DNA from: Pseudomonas poae
Lineage (GTDB): Bacteria > Pseudomonadota > Gammaproteobacteria > Pseudomonadales > Pseudomonadaceae
Length of the DNA: 64,000 nt
Assembly (NCBI GenBank): GCA_004000515.1
Contig: CP034537.1
Coordinates: forward strand, 2,680,001-2,744,000
Direction: 5' to 3'
Under the pieces are notes generated by a model. That model was not told where the DNA came from and searched no databases. It saw nothing but the letters and a program-made list of their open reading frames with translations. Of the stretch, positions 46,603 through 58,031 are shown one piece after another. The position numbers and the translations under genes are program-made. Position 1 is the stretch's first letter. Each line of letters begins with the position of its first letter.

Positions 46603-47423
46603 TCACGGCTGGAACGCGCCAATAAAGATTGCAGGATCGACCCGCGCATCGTTGAGGCTTATGTTCCAATGCATGTGCGGCCCGGTGGCGCGGCCTGTTG
46701 AACCGACCTTGCCAACTACTGCGCCGCGTGTGAGTTGATCGCCGACTTTCACATCGATCTTCGACATATGGCAGAACATGCTGATAAAGCCCTGGCCGTG
46801 GTCGACGAACACGGTGTTGCCATTGAAGAACTAGTTACCCACCAGAATCACCCTGCCGTTAGCTGGCGTCTTGATCGGCGTGCCAGCCGGCACCGCGAAG
46901 TCCAGGCCAGAGTGCGGGTTGCGTTCTTCACCGTTGAAGAAACGACGCACGCCGAACTTGCTCGACAGTGGCCCGTTCACCGGCTTATCCAGCACCAGAT
47001 TGCTTGGCAGGTTTGGGCTGAAACTGCGGTAGGCCTTCAGCTGCACCGCCAACTCCGCCTCGATGCGCTTGAGCTGCGCCGGGTCGGGGTTGACCTGGCT
47101 TTTGTTCTTCAAAGTGATGTGCTGTTCCGGGTACTTCTTGTAGCCGACGATAAACGGCAGGCTACGGCTGCCGCTGCTGATGCGCTCGTTGCCCGGCTTG
47201 ACCGTCAGCGGAATGCCGACAATTGCCAACCAATTCTCCTGCTCTTTCACCACCAGTACCGGCTTGCCTTGGTAGTGGCTTTCGGCGCCGCCGCCGATGG
47301 GCCCAGGTCGACCACGGCAACACCGCCTGGCACCGGCTTGTTCAAAGTGCGGGTGATGTAGCTGTCGGCGTGGGCATTAAAGGCGAGGCACAGCAGCATC
47401 AACAGGCTAAATAAACGTGGCAT
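46603..47423 (-). CDS. M23 family peptidoglycan endopeptidase (frame break and in-frame stop)
   Basis: A LytM-type zinc peptidase, exported: the start MPRLFSLLMLLCLAFNAHAD is a signal peptide with AHA cleavage site. One C is missing near 47299-47303; the next frame continues AESHYQGKPVLVVKEQENWL. The peptidase domain has HSGLDFAVPAGTPI, the VDHGQGF segment and HMHWN. A TAG at 46831-46833 stands where Tyr is expected (GN-Y-FFNGNT). Joined length about 274 residues. It is four bases behind xseA. Both defects may be sequence errors. Confidence 0.85.
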
Positions 47424-47426
47424 CAA

Positions 47427-48806
47427 TCAATCCAATAACGAAAGGGTGACGGGTGTCAGGTGGTTGTCTTCCACCCGCACTTGCAATTGGCCTTCACCGA
47501 GGCGCGCGGTCAGGCGCTGGCCGGTGTGGGTTTGCGCGGCATTGCGGATCGCCTGGCCACGCTCGTCCAGCAGGATGCTGTAGCCACGGCCCAAGGTCGC
47601 CAGTGGGCTCACCACCTGCAACGTCTGCACCTGGCTTTGCAGTTGCAAGCGGCGCGCCTTGAGGCCTTCGCGCATGGCGCGGGGCAAGCGTTCGGCAAGG
47701 CTGTCCAGGCGTTGGCGCAGCAGGGCCAATTGGCGACCAGGGTGCTGGCCGGCGAGGCGGGTTTCCAGGCGGATCAGGCGCTCGCGACGGGTATTGAGGC
47801 TGCGTTCGAAGGCGCGGCGCAGGCGCATGTCCAGGTCATCCAGGCGCTGGGCTTGCTGGCGCAGGCGCTCGCCGGGGTGACGCAAGCGACGGGCCATGCC
47901 TTCCAGGCGCAGACGGTCATGGGTCAGGCGGTTGCGCATCAGCATCACCAGGCGGCGATGCAGGTTTTCCACTTGACGTACCAAGTGGCTGGCGTCTGGC
48001 GCGAGCAATTCAGCTGCGGCGGAGGGGGTAGGCGCGCGCACGTCGGCGACGAAATCGCTGATGGATACGTCGGTTTCATGGCCGACGGCACTCACGATCG
48101 GCGTGACACAGGCGTCCACCGCACGGGCCACGGCTTCTTCGTTGAAGCACCAGAGGTCTTCCAATGAGCCGCCGCCACGGGCCAGGATCAATGCATCAAA
48201 GCCGCGCGCATCCGCGAGTTTCAGTGCTCGCACAATTTGCGGGATGGCTTCGCGGCCTTGCACGGCGGTGGGGATCAGCGTCAGTTCAACGTTTGGCGCA
48301 CGTCGGCGGAACACGCTGATGATGTCGCGGATGACTGCGCCCGTCGGCGAACTGATGATGCCAATGCGACGAGGATGGGCCGGCAGCGGCACTTTGCGTT
48401 CGGCACTGAACAAACCTTCGGCGCTGAGCTTTTCCTTCAGCGCATCGAAGGCCAGGCGTAGCGCGCCGTCGCCGGCGGGCTCCACTGTGTCGAGGATCAA
48501 CTGGTAGTCGCCACGGCCCTCGAACAGCGAGACCTTGCCGCGCACTTTCACCGCCAGGCCATCCTTCAACGCTTGGCGCACCCGCGCGGCGTTATTGCGG
48601 AACAGTGCGCAACGCACCTGGGCGCCGCTGTCCTTGAGGGTGAAATACACGTGGCCGGAAGCCGGGCGGGCGAGGTTGGAGATCTCGCCTTCGACCCAGA
48701 TATTGGTGAACACGTCTTCCAGCAACACCCGCGCACGGCCGTTGAGCTGGCTGACAGTCAGGACTTCGCGGTCCAGGCCCAGACGGGCAAAAGGATCTTT
48801 AATCAT
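47427..48806 (-). CDS. xseA: Exodeoxyribonuclease VII large subunit
   Basis: Degrades single-stranded DNA to oligonucleotides with XseB. The true start is ATG 48806 (MIKDPFARLGLDREVLTVSQ), giving 459 residues; an upstream extension of the open frame overlaps the LysR gene and is ignored. An N-terminal OB fold (VWVEGEISNLARPASGHVYF) precedes the catalytic part with ISSPTGAVIRDI and ILARGGGSLEDLWCFN, then a long coiled coil (RLRQQAQRLDDLDMRLRRAF). Confidence 0.96.
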   Translation of the reverse strand: MIKDPFARLGLDREVLTVSQLNGRARVLLEDVFTNIWVEGEISNLARPASGHVYFTLKDSGAQVRCALFRNNAARVRQALKDGLAVKVRGKVSLFEGRGDYQLILDTVEPAGDGALRLAFDALKEKLSAEGLFSAERKVPLPAHPRRIGIISSPTGAVIRDIISVFRRRAPNVELTLIPTAVQGREAIPQIVRALKLADARGFDALILARGGGSLEDLWCFNEEAVARAVDACVTPIVSAVGHETDVSISDFVADVRAPTPSAAAELLAPDASHLVRQVENLHRRLVMLMRNRLTHDRLRLEGMARRLRHPGERLRQQAQRLDDLDMRLRRAFERSLNTRRERLIRLETRLAGQHPGRQLALLRQRLDSLAERLPRAMREGLKARRLQLQSQVQTLQVVSPLATLGRGYSILLDERGQAIRNAAQTHTGQRLTARLGEGQLQVRVEDNHLTPVTLSLLD

Positions 48807-48816
48807 GGGCGGCAGT

Positions 48817-49708
48817 TTATAGGCATTCGTGCAGGGTTTGGCAGAATTGCTCCACCAGCGCGCTTGGCGTTTGCTGACAGGCCAGGGCCACGGTGCTAAG
48901 GCAGTCCGGGTCCGCCAGGGGTAAAAAACGCACGCTAATGGGGGAAATGTCCTGCATGGATTTTTGGTAACAAGGCAATACCGAAGCCTGCCTGGATCAG
49001 TTGCAGTTGGGTGGTCTTGCGCGACATCACCCGTGCGGCCTTGGGGAAAAATCCCGCGCGCATGCACAGCTCGGCTGACAGATAACTCAGGCCGCCGCGT
49101 TGGGGGTGAGGGATGGAGATAAACGCTTCGTCCTTGAGTTGCTCCAGTTCTATCGGCGTATTGCTGGTCGCCAGCGGATGATTCGGCGGTACTGCCAGCA
49201 ACAGTTGTTCACTGTATAGCGGCACCACTCGCACACCATCGCGCTGACGTAATACCGGCAGGCGCAATAGCCCAACGTCCAGGCGTCCGTCAGCGATTTC
49301 TTCCAACTGCGCTTCGGAGGACAGTTTGGCAATATCCATCGACACACCAGGGCAGCGCTCCAGCCAGGTGCTGATGCCTTGCAGCAGCGGCCCGCTCATT
49401 GGCACGGTGCTCGAATGGCTCAACCTCAGGGTGCCGAGTTGGCCGTTGCCGATTTGAGTGGTCATCTCGCTGGCCTTGAGCAGTTCACTCAACAGGTTCC
49501 GCGCCCGTGGGTAAAACGCCTCACCGGCGGCCGTCAGCCGGGGCTGGCGCGCGGTGCGTTCAAATAGCGGGGTTTGCAGCTGGGTTTCCAGTTCTTTGAT
49601 CTGTCGGCTCAAAGCGGATTGCGCGACAAACAAACGCTCGGCGGCGGCGCTGAAGCTGCCACTGTCGGCGATTTCGACGAAGTAACGCAGTTGGCGAGTG
49701 GAAATCAC
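48817..49708 (-). CDS. LysR-family transcriptional regulator (one frame break)
   Basis: The helix-turn-helix is in GSFSAAAERLFVAQSALSRQ, followed by the linker and a substrate-binding domain. A run of five T at 48961-48965 (A on the coding strand), one too many, shifts the last ~46 codons; corrected it reads MQDISPISVRFLPLADPDCL and ends at 48817, giving about 297 residues. It diverges from the TSUP exporter gene at 49808 and probably regulates it. Confidence 0.9.
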
Positions 49709-49807
49709 GCGTCATGCCTTTTCGAGATGGGTGGAGGGCTTTGAAGATATTAGTCGCAACCCTCGTTGATGGCTAAAGTGAAGGTCATCTCTTTCAAGGA
49801 ATAACCC

Positions 49808-50575
49808 ATGAGCCCGCTTGAGCTGATGAGCCAGTGGTCGTTTGGCAGTGTGGATTGGCTGGTGATCGGCCTGGGCGTGGTAGTGGCTTATATCGTGTTC
49901 GGCATCGCAGGTTTTGGCACGGCGCTGGTGGCGGGGCCGGTGCTGATCCTGTTCATGCCGTTGTCGAAGATCATTCCGCTGCTGGTGCTGCTGGATTTTG
50001 TCGCGGCGTTCGGCAACCTGCTGCAGTCGCGGCGTGACGTGGATAAGCCGGAGTTACTGCGTTTGCTGCCGTGCATGGCCATTGGTTGCACATTGGGCGT
50101 GGTGTTTTTGCTCAATCTGCATTCGGATTTGTTGCTGCTGTTGATGGGGCTGTTTATCAGCGCCTATGCGGTCTACAGCCTGGCGGTCAAAGCCCTGCCG
50201 ACACAATTGGCGGCGGGCTGGTCGATTCCCATGGGCACCGTCGGTGGGTTGTTTGGGGCGCTGTTTGGCAGCGGTGGCTTTTTATATGCGATCTACCTCA
50301 ATAGCCGTTTACCCAAAGACGCGGCCCGAGCCACCCAAAGCGCGTTGATCAGTTGCAGCACGGTGGTGCGCCTGAGCCTGTTCCTGATCGCCGGGGTGTA
50401 TGCGGAATTGCCGTTGTTGATGCTGGCGGTGTGCCTGTTGCCGGCGATGGCGCTGGGCTTGTGGTGTGGGCGCCGGCTGACCATGCGCCTGTCGCGGGAG
50501 GCGTTTGTGCGGTTGGTGACGTGGTTGGTGCTGGCAAGTGGCATTGCGTTGATTGGGCGGTATTTGAGTACTTGA
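49808..50575 (+). CDS. TauE/SafE (TSUP) family membrane exporter
   Basis: A 255-residue inner-membrane protein with about eight helices in two repeats, the first starting GVVVAYIVFGIAGFGTALVA and the second near GWSIPMGTVGGLFGALFGSG. The family exports sulfite or organosulfonate/anionic products. The frame is intact and divergent from a LysR gene, a common exporter/regulator pair. The substrate cannot be inferred. Confidence 0.88.
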   Translation: MSPLELMSQWSFGSVDWLVIGLGVVVAYIVFGIAGFGTALVAGPVLILFMPLSKIIPLLVLLDFVAAFGNLLQSRRDVDKPELLRLLPCMAIGCTLGVVFLLNLHSDLLLLLMGLFISAYAVYSLAVKALPTQLAAGWSIPMGTVGGLFGALFGSGGFLYAIYLNSRLPKDAARATQSALISCSTVVRLSLFLIAGVYAELPLLMLAVCLLPAMALGLWCGRRLTMRLSREAFVRLVTWLVLASGIALIGRYLST

Positions 50576-50605
50576 CCTGAGTGGGGCAGGGATTAAGCTG
50601 CCTGC

Positions 50606-50690
50606 CTTTAGGGCCTCTTCGCGAGCAAGCCCGCTCCCACATTTGGAATGCGTTCCTCTGTGGGAGCCGGGCTTGCCCGCGATGGCGCCA
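50606..50690. repeat. Inverted REP pair
   Basis: Facing REP cores (cttcgcgagcaagcccgctcccacatt and tgtgggagccgggcttgcccgcgatggc) between the TSUP gene and the zinc-ribbon protein gene. Confidence 0.85.
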
Positions 50691-50712
50691 GTGGCCACAC
50701 CGCAGGACTCCC

Positions 50713-52835
<2,123 letters not shown>

Positions 52836-52860
52836 TGCTTCCAGCAAAACGTTAAGTAAC

Positions 52861-52890
52861 CGGGGCTGTTCTTTCAGCCCCGAGTTGTTT
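52861..52890 (+). terminator. Hairpin between guaB and guaA
   Basis: Stem cggggctg / cagccccg with loop ttcttt, then a T-containing tail. It may attenuate rather than fully stop read-through into guaA, 27 bases downstream. Confidence 0.6.
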
Positions 52891-52916
52891 CTGATTCATT
52901 AGACGAGACTGACTTC

Positions 52917-54494
52917 ATGGCCCTCGACATTCACGCCCACCGCATCCTGATCCTCGACTTCGGTTCCCAGTACACCCAGCTGATCGCCCGCCGCGTGCGT
53001 GAAATCGGCGTGTACTGCGAACTGCATCCGTTCGACATGGACGACGAAGCGATCCGCGAATTCGCACCAAAAGGCGTCATCCTCGCCGGTGGCCCCGAGT
53101 CCGTGCACGAAGCCAACAGCCCGCGCTGCCCGCAAGCCGTATTTGACCTGGGCGTGCCCGTCTTCGGTATTTGCTACGGCATGCAGACCATGGCCGAGCA
53201 ACTGGGCGGCAAGGTCGAAGGTTCCGAACTGCGTGAATTCGGTTATGCGCGTGTAGACGTGGTTGGCAAGAGCCGCCTGCTGGACGGCATCGAAGACCAC
53301 GTCGACGCCGACGGCCTGTTCGGCCTCGACGTGTGGATGAGCCACGGTGACAAGGTCACCAAGATGCCGGAAGACTTCCACATCCTGGCCAGCACCCCGA
53401 GCTGCCCGATCGCCGGCATGTTCAGCGACGAGCGTCGCTACTACGGCGTGCAGTTCCACCCGGAAGTGACCCACACCAAGCAAGGCGGCCGCATCCTGTC
53501 GCGCTTCATCCTCGACATCTGCGAGTGTGAAGCCCTGTGGACCCCGTCGAAAATCGCTGAAGACGCCATTGCTCAAGTCCGTGCCCAGGTGGGTACCGAC
53601 AACGTACTGCTGGGCCTGTCCGGCGGCGTTGACTCCTCCGTGGTTGCAGCCCTGCTGCACAAAGCCATCGGCGACCAACTGACCTGCGTCTTCGTCGACA
53701 ACGGCCTGCTGCGTCTGCACGAAGGTGAGCAAGTGATGGCCATGTTCGCCGAGAACATGGGCGTCAAGGTGATCCGCGCCAACGCCGAGGACCAGTTCCT
53801 CAACAACCTGGCCGGCGAGTCCGACCCAGAGAAGAAGCGCAAGATCATCGGTCGCACCTTCATCGACGTATTCGATGCCCAGTCCAACAAACTGGACAAC
53901 ATCAAGTACCTCGCCCAGGGCACCATCTACCCTGACGTGATCGAGTCGGCTGGCGCCAAGAGCGGCAAGGCCCACGTGATCAAGTCCCACCACAACGTGG
54001 GTGGCCTGCCTGAGGAAATGAACCTCAAGCTGGTAGAACCGCTGCGCGAACTGTTCAAGGACGAAGTCCGCCGTCTGGGCCTGGAACTGGGCCTGCCGTA
54101 CGACATGGTCTACCGCCACCCATTCCCAGGCCCGGGCCTGGGCGTGCGTATCCTGGGTGAAGTGAAGAAGGAATACGCCGACCTGCTGCGTCGCGCCGAC
54201 CACATCTTCATCGAAGAACTGCGCAAGGCCGACTGGTACCACAAAGTCAGCCAGGCATTCGTCGTGTTCCAGCCGGTGAAATCCGTTGGCGTGGTAGGCG
54301 ATGGCCGTCGTTACGCGTGGGTCGTGGCCCTGCGTGCCGTAGAAACCATCGACTTCATGACCGCTCGTTGGGCACACCTGCCGTACGAACTGCTGGAAAC
54401 TGTCAGCGGCCGTATCATCAATGAAATCGAAGGCATCTCGCGCGTTACTTATGACGTGTCGAGCAAGCCGCCGGCGACGATTGAGTGGGAGTGA
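52917..54494 (+). CDS. guaA: GMP synthase (glutamine-hydrolysing)
   Basis: Converts XMP to GMP. The N-terminal glutaminase domain has the nucleophile in [12 protein letters not shown] and the His/Glu in [12 protein letters not shown]; the synthetase domain has the P-loop-like [10 protein letters not shown]. 525 residues, intact and normal length. Downstream of guaB as usual. Confidence 0.98.
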   Translation: MALDIHAHRILILDFGSQYTQLIARRVREIGVYCELHPFDMDDEAIREFAPKGVILAGGPESVHEANSPRCPQAVFDLGVPVFGICYGMQTMAEQLGGKVEGSELREFGYARVDVVGKSRLLDGIEDHVDADGLFGLDVWMSHGDKVTKMPEDFHILASTPSCPIAGMFSDERRYYGVQFHPEVTHTKQGGRILSRFILDICECEALWTPSKIAEDAIAQVRAQVGTDNVLLGLSGGVDSSVVAALLHKAIGDQLTCVFVDNGLLRLHEGEQVMAMFAENMGVKVIRANAEDQFLNNLAGESDPEKKRKIIGRTFIDVFDAQSNKLDNIKYLAQGTIYPDVIESAGAKSGKAHVIKSHHNVGGLPEEMNLKLVEPLRELFKDEVRRLGLELGLPYDMVYRHPFPGPGLGVRILGEVKKEYADLLRRADHIFIEELRKADWYHKVSQAFVVFQPVKSVGVVGDGRRYAWVVALRAVETIDFMTARWAHLPYELLETVSGRIINEIEGISRVTYDVSSKPPATIEWE

Positions 54495-54524
54495 TCCTGC
54501 AGTAGTAGGTGAACGCTGAACAAC

Positions 54525-54553
54525 AAAACCCCGGCCAAGTGCCGGGGTTTTGT
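54525..54553 (+). terminator. Terminator of guaBA
   Basis: Stem aaaaccccggc / gccggggtttt with loop caagt, ending in ttttgtattt. Confidence 0.92.
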
Positions 54554-54589
54554 ATTTGGAATAAAGTAAATCAAACACAACCGACCTAA

Positions 54590-54680
54590 TTGTGGGAGCT
54601 GGCTTGCCTGCGATGGCATCACCTCGGTATGGCTTGATACCCAGGCGTCTGCATCGCAGGCAAGCCAGCTCCCACATTTG
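54590..54680. repeat. Inverted REP pair
   Basis: The cores tgtgggagctggcttgcctgcgatggc and gcatcgcaggcaagccagctcccacat face each other, separated by about 35 bp. Same core variant as at 27190. Confidence 0.88.
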
Positions 54681-54702
54681 ATCTCTGTTTGGCCTTACCA
54701 GA

Positions 54703-54725
54703 GCGCGATATCCGAAAAGTAAAAC
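54703..54725. repeat. Left copy of the treR 3'-end repeat
   Basis: This 23-bp sequence matches 58040-58062 at 21 of 23 positions in the same orientation. On the minus strand it spells FYFSDIA, the C-terminal residues of TreR, continuing here as LW and a stop. It therefore looks like the original treR 3' end, cut off from the gene by the 3.3-kb insertion between the two copies. Confidence 0.75.
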
Positions 54726-54764
54726 ATTGACGTTTTCAACGAACGGCACAGGCTGGCGCAGGTG

Positions 54765-56837
54765 TCAGAGAAACTGCGATCGAATCAAATCCGTATCGAA
54801 CGGTGTTATCCCTTGATCAGCCGCAAACACCGTCTGCGCCTGCTGCGGTGAAGCCACGCGTTGTCCCCGCGCTCGAACGTGTAAATCGAACAGCGTCTCC
54901 AAATCCGGTCTTGGCGTATGTATCAAGGCTCGCAGCATCAACGATACCCCGCCGAGGTTGTTCTCGACGTTGTTCCACCGCGGAGATGAAGTGAGCCCCA
55001 GATCAGCCCAAATCATGCGTCGCTCCTGCAAGTCCATCACGAATGGCAGACAGATAACGGTGTCAGATGCGATATCAATACGGTCGAACACGGATTTAGG
55101 TTCGAATACTTCACCCGAAGCCGTGTCGGCGCGGGCCATCCAGCCAGCGAAGCATTCTGGAAGATCGCAGTAAGGCTGCTCGGTGAATGAGTTGATCGAC
55201 GTGACGACATAGCGAATACCCTTCTCAACGAGGACATCAAGGTCAAGATCGATGAACTCCGAAGCCCCTTTGGGCGCGTCCACGATATCGCCACTGTGGT
55301 AGCCGCCGTAACCCTTAAGGTTGTAGTACGCAACCGCTTCTCTGAATACGAAGTTGGTGTCGAAAAAAGCGGCGGACAAGTCAATGTCCGTGCGCCCACC
55401 GCCGTTCTTCCACCACAGGAACAGGCGAATGAAGCGTGTGTCGGGCATCGGCAACCGGCTGCCGCGCACTAGCGTACGTAGCGATTTTGATGAAGCACGC
55501 TGCGCCAGCGGCACTCTGTATTCACGTAATGTCGGATCGATAAAGCAGCGGCCCAGTGGCGGCAGTAACGCAAAACGCGTTACGAGAGCGTCCTCGCAGA
55601 TTTGGGCTGCACGCGCCAACACGTCGGGTGTAAGAGGTTCGCGCCGATCCTTGATGCCATAGACTTTTGCCAATGATCCTTTCGGTGTGAAGGCCCGCAG
55701 AGGTAGGGGGCGCGGAGCACTAACCTGGGCCAGCAACTGCAGCAGGACAGGTGAGGAGACTTGTGCCGCAACCGCCTCGAACGCGTCGAGAACAGCCTCT
55801 GGTTCCATGGAGCGCCGCAGGGTCGCATCCAGCCGTCGTGCGAACTCACCAGGGCGGCTTTGTAGCAGGGGCGTAAGTGTGGCGATGTGACGCTGGGCAA
55901 ACAATATTTCGACACGCGATCCAAATGAAGCTGGCGCTTCGTTACGACGCGCTGCCGTGATGGCGGCTAGCGCTCTTGGGTATTTATCGGCGTAGTCGCC
56001 TGGATGCAGCACTTCAGCCAGTCGTTTCCAACGCTCAGCATGGCGCATCACGTCCTCTACAGCGTTGGGTATGGGCTCGAGTAACCGCAACAGCAGACGG
56101 CGCATTGAGCGCTTCATCGCTGTGAAACGCGTCGAAGCGGTCGCCAGCGATACGTCTCCTCCATTCAGTGCTACGGCGAGCCGTAGCACGTCAGTCGCCG
56201 TTTCGACGTTATGCTCCAGGAATGCGTTCACTCGTGCATCGCCGGGTACATGCAGGATAAGTGCGCTGCCAACCTGTGCGCGGATCTCCCGGAACGGGAC
56301 GGCATCAGGCAGCAGGCGGAATACATCTCCTTTGTAACGCCGGATAAACCAGATGACATCGGCAGTTTCCTCTTCGGAAAGCGAGCTGCGCGATGAAACC
56401 AGTTGCTCGAGCAGTGACTCGAACTCAGAGACACTTCCCGGTTCGATAACACGGGATATGAAGTTGCCTTCAAGCATCGCAGGTCGAGAGTGTTCAGACG
56501 GTGGTAAGCGTCGAAGCGTGAGGTAGTGCATGACGGCGTTAAGGTACAGCTGCGCCTCTGAGGCCGCCAGAACCTGCTCTGGGAAGTCAGGATAAAGCGG
56601 CGAGTAGTGCACGTGAGCACCCGTCTCCCGCCGAAGGACTCCGACAATTTCGCGCAGCCAGCACTTGAGCTCTATCGCTGACAACCTACCGATTTGTTCA
56701 ATCAGAGGCTCTGATAGTACGCATCGGAACGCCGCAACTTCCCGGACAGCTGACGCAACCTGAGCATGTGTAGCTCCGCCAGTGCCCATCGGTACGTGAA
56801 CTTTGCTACGACGACGCAGGAACAACTCCTGATTCAT
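54765..56837 (-). CDS. Large protein with C-terminal TerD-like domain
   Basis: A 690-residue protein opening MNQELFLRRRSKVHVPMGTG. Residues ~1-450 form a helical region with no domain I can name, apart from the LFLRRRS..HVP start that I recall from the large MXAN_6230/SCO0854-type TerD-associated family; no RING-type cysteine pattern is visible here. From about residue 455 a TerD/CABP1-like domain follows: GGGRTDIDLSAAFFD (calcium-binding motif), VAYYNLKG..GYHSGD, ASEFIDLDLDVLVEKGIRYV and DLPECFAGWMAR. TerD-domain proteins occur in tellurite, phage-defence and stress modules. The gene lies on a small insertion at treR. Its own function is unknown. Confidence 0.75.
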   Translation of the reverse strand: MNQELFLRRRSKVHVPMGTGGATHAQVASAVREVAAFRCVLSEPLIEQIGRLSAIELKCWLREIVGVLRRETGAHVHYSPLYPDFPEQVLAASEAQLYLNAVMHYLTLRRLPPSEHSRPAMLEGNFISRVIEPGSVSEFESLLEQLVSSRSSLSEEETADVIWFIRRYKGDVFRLLPDAVPFREIRAQVGSALILHVPGDARVNAFLEHNVETATDVLRLAVALNGGDVSLATASTRFTAMKRSMRRLLLRLLEPIPNAVEDVMRHAERWKRLAEVLHPGDYADKYPRALAAITAARRNEAPASFGSRVEILFAQRHIATLTPLLQSRPGEFARRLDATLRRSMEPEAVLDAFEAVAAQVSSPVLLQLLAQVSAPRPLPLRAFTPKGSLAKVYGIKDRREPLTPDVLARAAQICEDALVTRFALLPPLGRCFIDPTLREYRVPLAQRASSKSLRTLVRGSRLPMPDTRFIRLFLWWKNGGGRTDIDLSAAFFDTNFVFREAVAYYNLKGYGGYHSGDIVDAPKGASEFIDLDLDVLVEKGIRYVVTSINSFTEQPYCDLPECFAGWMARADTASGEVFEPKSVFDRIDIASDTVICLPFVMDLQERRMIWADLGLTSSPRWNNVENNLGGVSLMLRALIHTPRPDLETLFDLHVRARGQRVASPQQAQTVFAADQGITPFDTDLIRSQFL

Positions 56838-56899
56838 GCTTGGTTTTCTCCCTTGGCCACCGTCGCGGATGAGCTGCAGCAGCGTTCTACAGCAGGTGT

Positions 56900-56923
56900 A
56901 AAAACGCCTGCAAGAAGCAGGCG
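56900..56923 (-). terminator. Rho-independent terminator upstream of the TerD-like gene
   Basis: On the minus strand cgcctgc-ttctt-gcaggcg is followed by ttttt. It lies 60 bases before the start codon, so it either blocks transcription coming from the treR side or acts as an attenuator in the gene's own leader. Confidence 0.65.
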
Positions 56924-56969
56924 CAGTGTGGAGAGCGAAACCCCTAGGTCATAGGAGGTTAGAAGGAAG

Positions 56970-57812
56970 GTGTTCCATAGCCACGCCGGCATTCTACGTA
57001 GGGTTGAATCTGTTTGTCAGGTCGCTAAGCATATCAACCGTAACGAACTGCTTCGCCAGAAGGGCAGGGGACGCTTAAGCGCCCTCGGCACCGTGCCTTC
57101 GCTCCTACTGATCCCTTACAAACGCTACTTCAAGTCTGGAAGGCTTGGAGAAACTCCCGAGCTTGCCAATAATCGAAATAAATCAAAGTTACTCTATTGT
57201 TCTAAATCGAGCGTACTAGCTGATGACATTGCTCATTGTGAGCGGTCGCAATGCTGGAGGACTGTGGGCATAGGCATTTACGCGAAGGCTTCTCGTAATC
57301 CTGACACAGGCGCTGTTACCCCTGTGGCCGACCTCGAAACACTTGCCGTTGAGGTGTTTCAGCGACTGGGTGTCAGTGCTTCCGTGCAGGTCGGCTCATC
57401 TGTATCCGGGCGTTCAGTTGCCTCAAAAGACGCAAAAATCTGCGTAAAAGGTAGTCGCCGAATTCGTCGCAAGCTGTCGCTCGGCGCAAGGTCAGTGGTT
57501 TATGTCAATGAGCTCACATCTTCCAGAAAAGCGAAAAGCTCGGTACGACGTCATCCCAAAACGGGAGCCTTGATCATTCCGAAGTCTGGACTACGGCGTT
57601 ACGTGATGGATCTGGCGGACTCTTGCCAGGTCGCTTATGTCAGGACTTACGCGGATGAATGGGCGGAAAGTGTTTCTAGATTGGCGGGAGACGATATTCG
57701 CACCGACGTCATTGAGAACCGGGTTATCGCGCTGAAGAAAGAGAAAAAAGTCACCGGTCTGGAGGCGGTTCACCTACTGGCCAACTACTTGAGGGAAAAG
57801 CAGCGAGTTTGA
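56970..57812 (+). CDS. Basic orphan protein, 280 residues
   Basis: GTG at 56970 with aagga eight bases upstream gives a product opening MFHSHAGILRRVESVCQVAK. It is very rich in Lys, Arg and Ser (SGRSVASKDAKICVKGSRR; SSRKAKSSVRRHPKTG), with no signal peptide or membrane helix. The middle part (LETLAVEVFQRLGVSASVQV) and the C-terminus (TGLEAVHLLANYLREK) are helical. No family is recognised. High charge suggests nucleic-acid binding. It is divergent from the TerD-domain gene and both lie within the treR insertion, so the two may form one module. Confidence 0.55.
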   Translation: MFHSHAGILRRVESVCQVAKHINRNELLRQKGRGRLSALGTVPSLLLIPYKRYFKSGRLGETPELANNRNKSKLLYCSKSSVLADDIAHCERSQCWRTVGIGIYAKASRNPDTGAVTPVADLETLAVEVFQRLGVSASVQVGSSVSGRSVASKDAKICVKGSRRIRRKLSLGARSVVYVNELTSSRKAKSSVRRHPKTGALIIPKSGLRRYVMDLADSCQVAYVRTYADEWAESVSRLAGDDIRTDVIENRVIALKKEKKVTGLEAVHLLANYLREKQRV

Positions 57813-58031
57813 CCCATTCAAGGACTTTGACGCGAAGGGCTAGCTCAGAAGCCGCTATTCATTCCGTCCCTGGCCTGAATGGCTTAGTGACGACGGATAC
57901 TGTCGAGGGGCATTCAGACGATCCTGCGATCTCCCGAAAATATCAGGAGTTTGATCAGCGACGGGGCTACGCCATCGATTGATACGCGCGCGGTGCTCAA
58001 GCCGTTCGCTCGTCCAACCAGCGCGCGGATT
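57813..58031. other. Non-coding right part of the treR insertion
   Basis: About 220 bp between the orphan gene and the treR stop. Short frames on the minus strand overlap treR and are not supported. No terminator for the orphan gene with a clear U-run is visible. Confidence 0.5.

Noticed and set aside
47427..49067. An extended N-terminus for xseA from 49067
   Set aside because: The extension overlaps the end of the LysR gene and the standard XseA start at 48806 gives the normal length.
54765..56837. Tellurite resistance operon
   Set aside because: Only one protein with a TerD-like domain is present; terZABC and terE are absent, so resistance to tellurite cannot be claimed.
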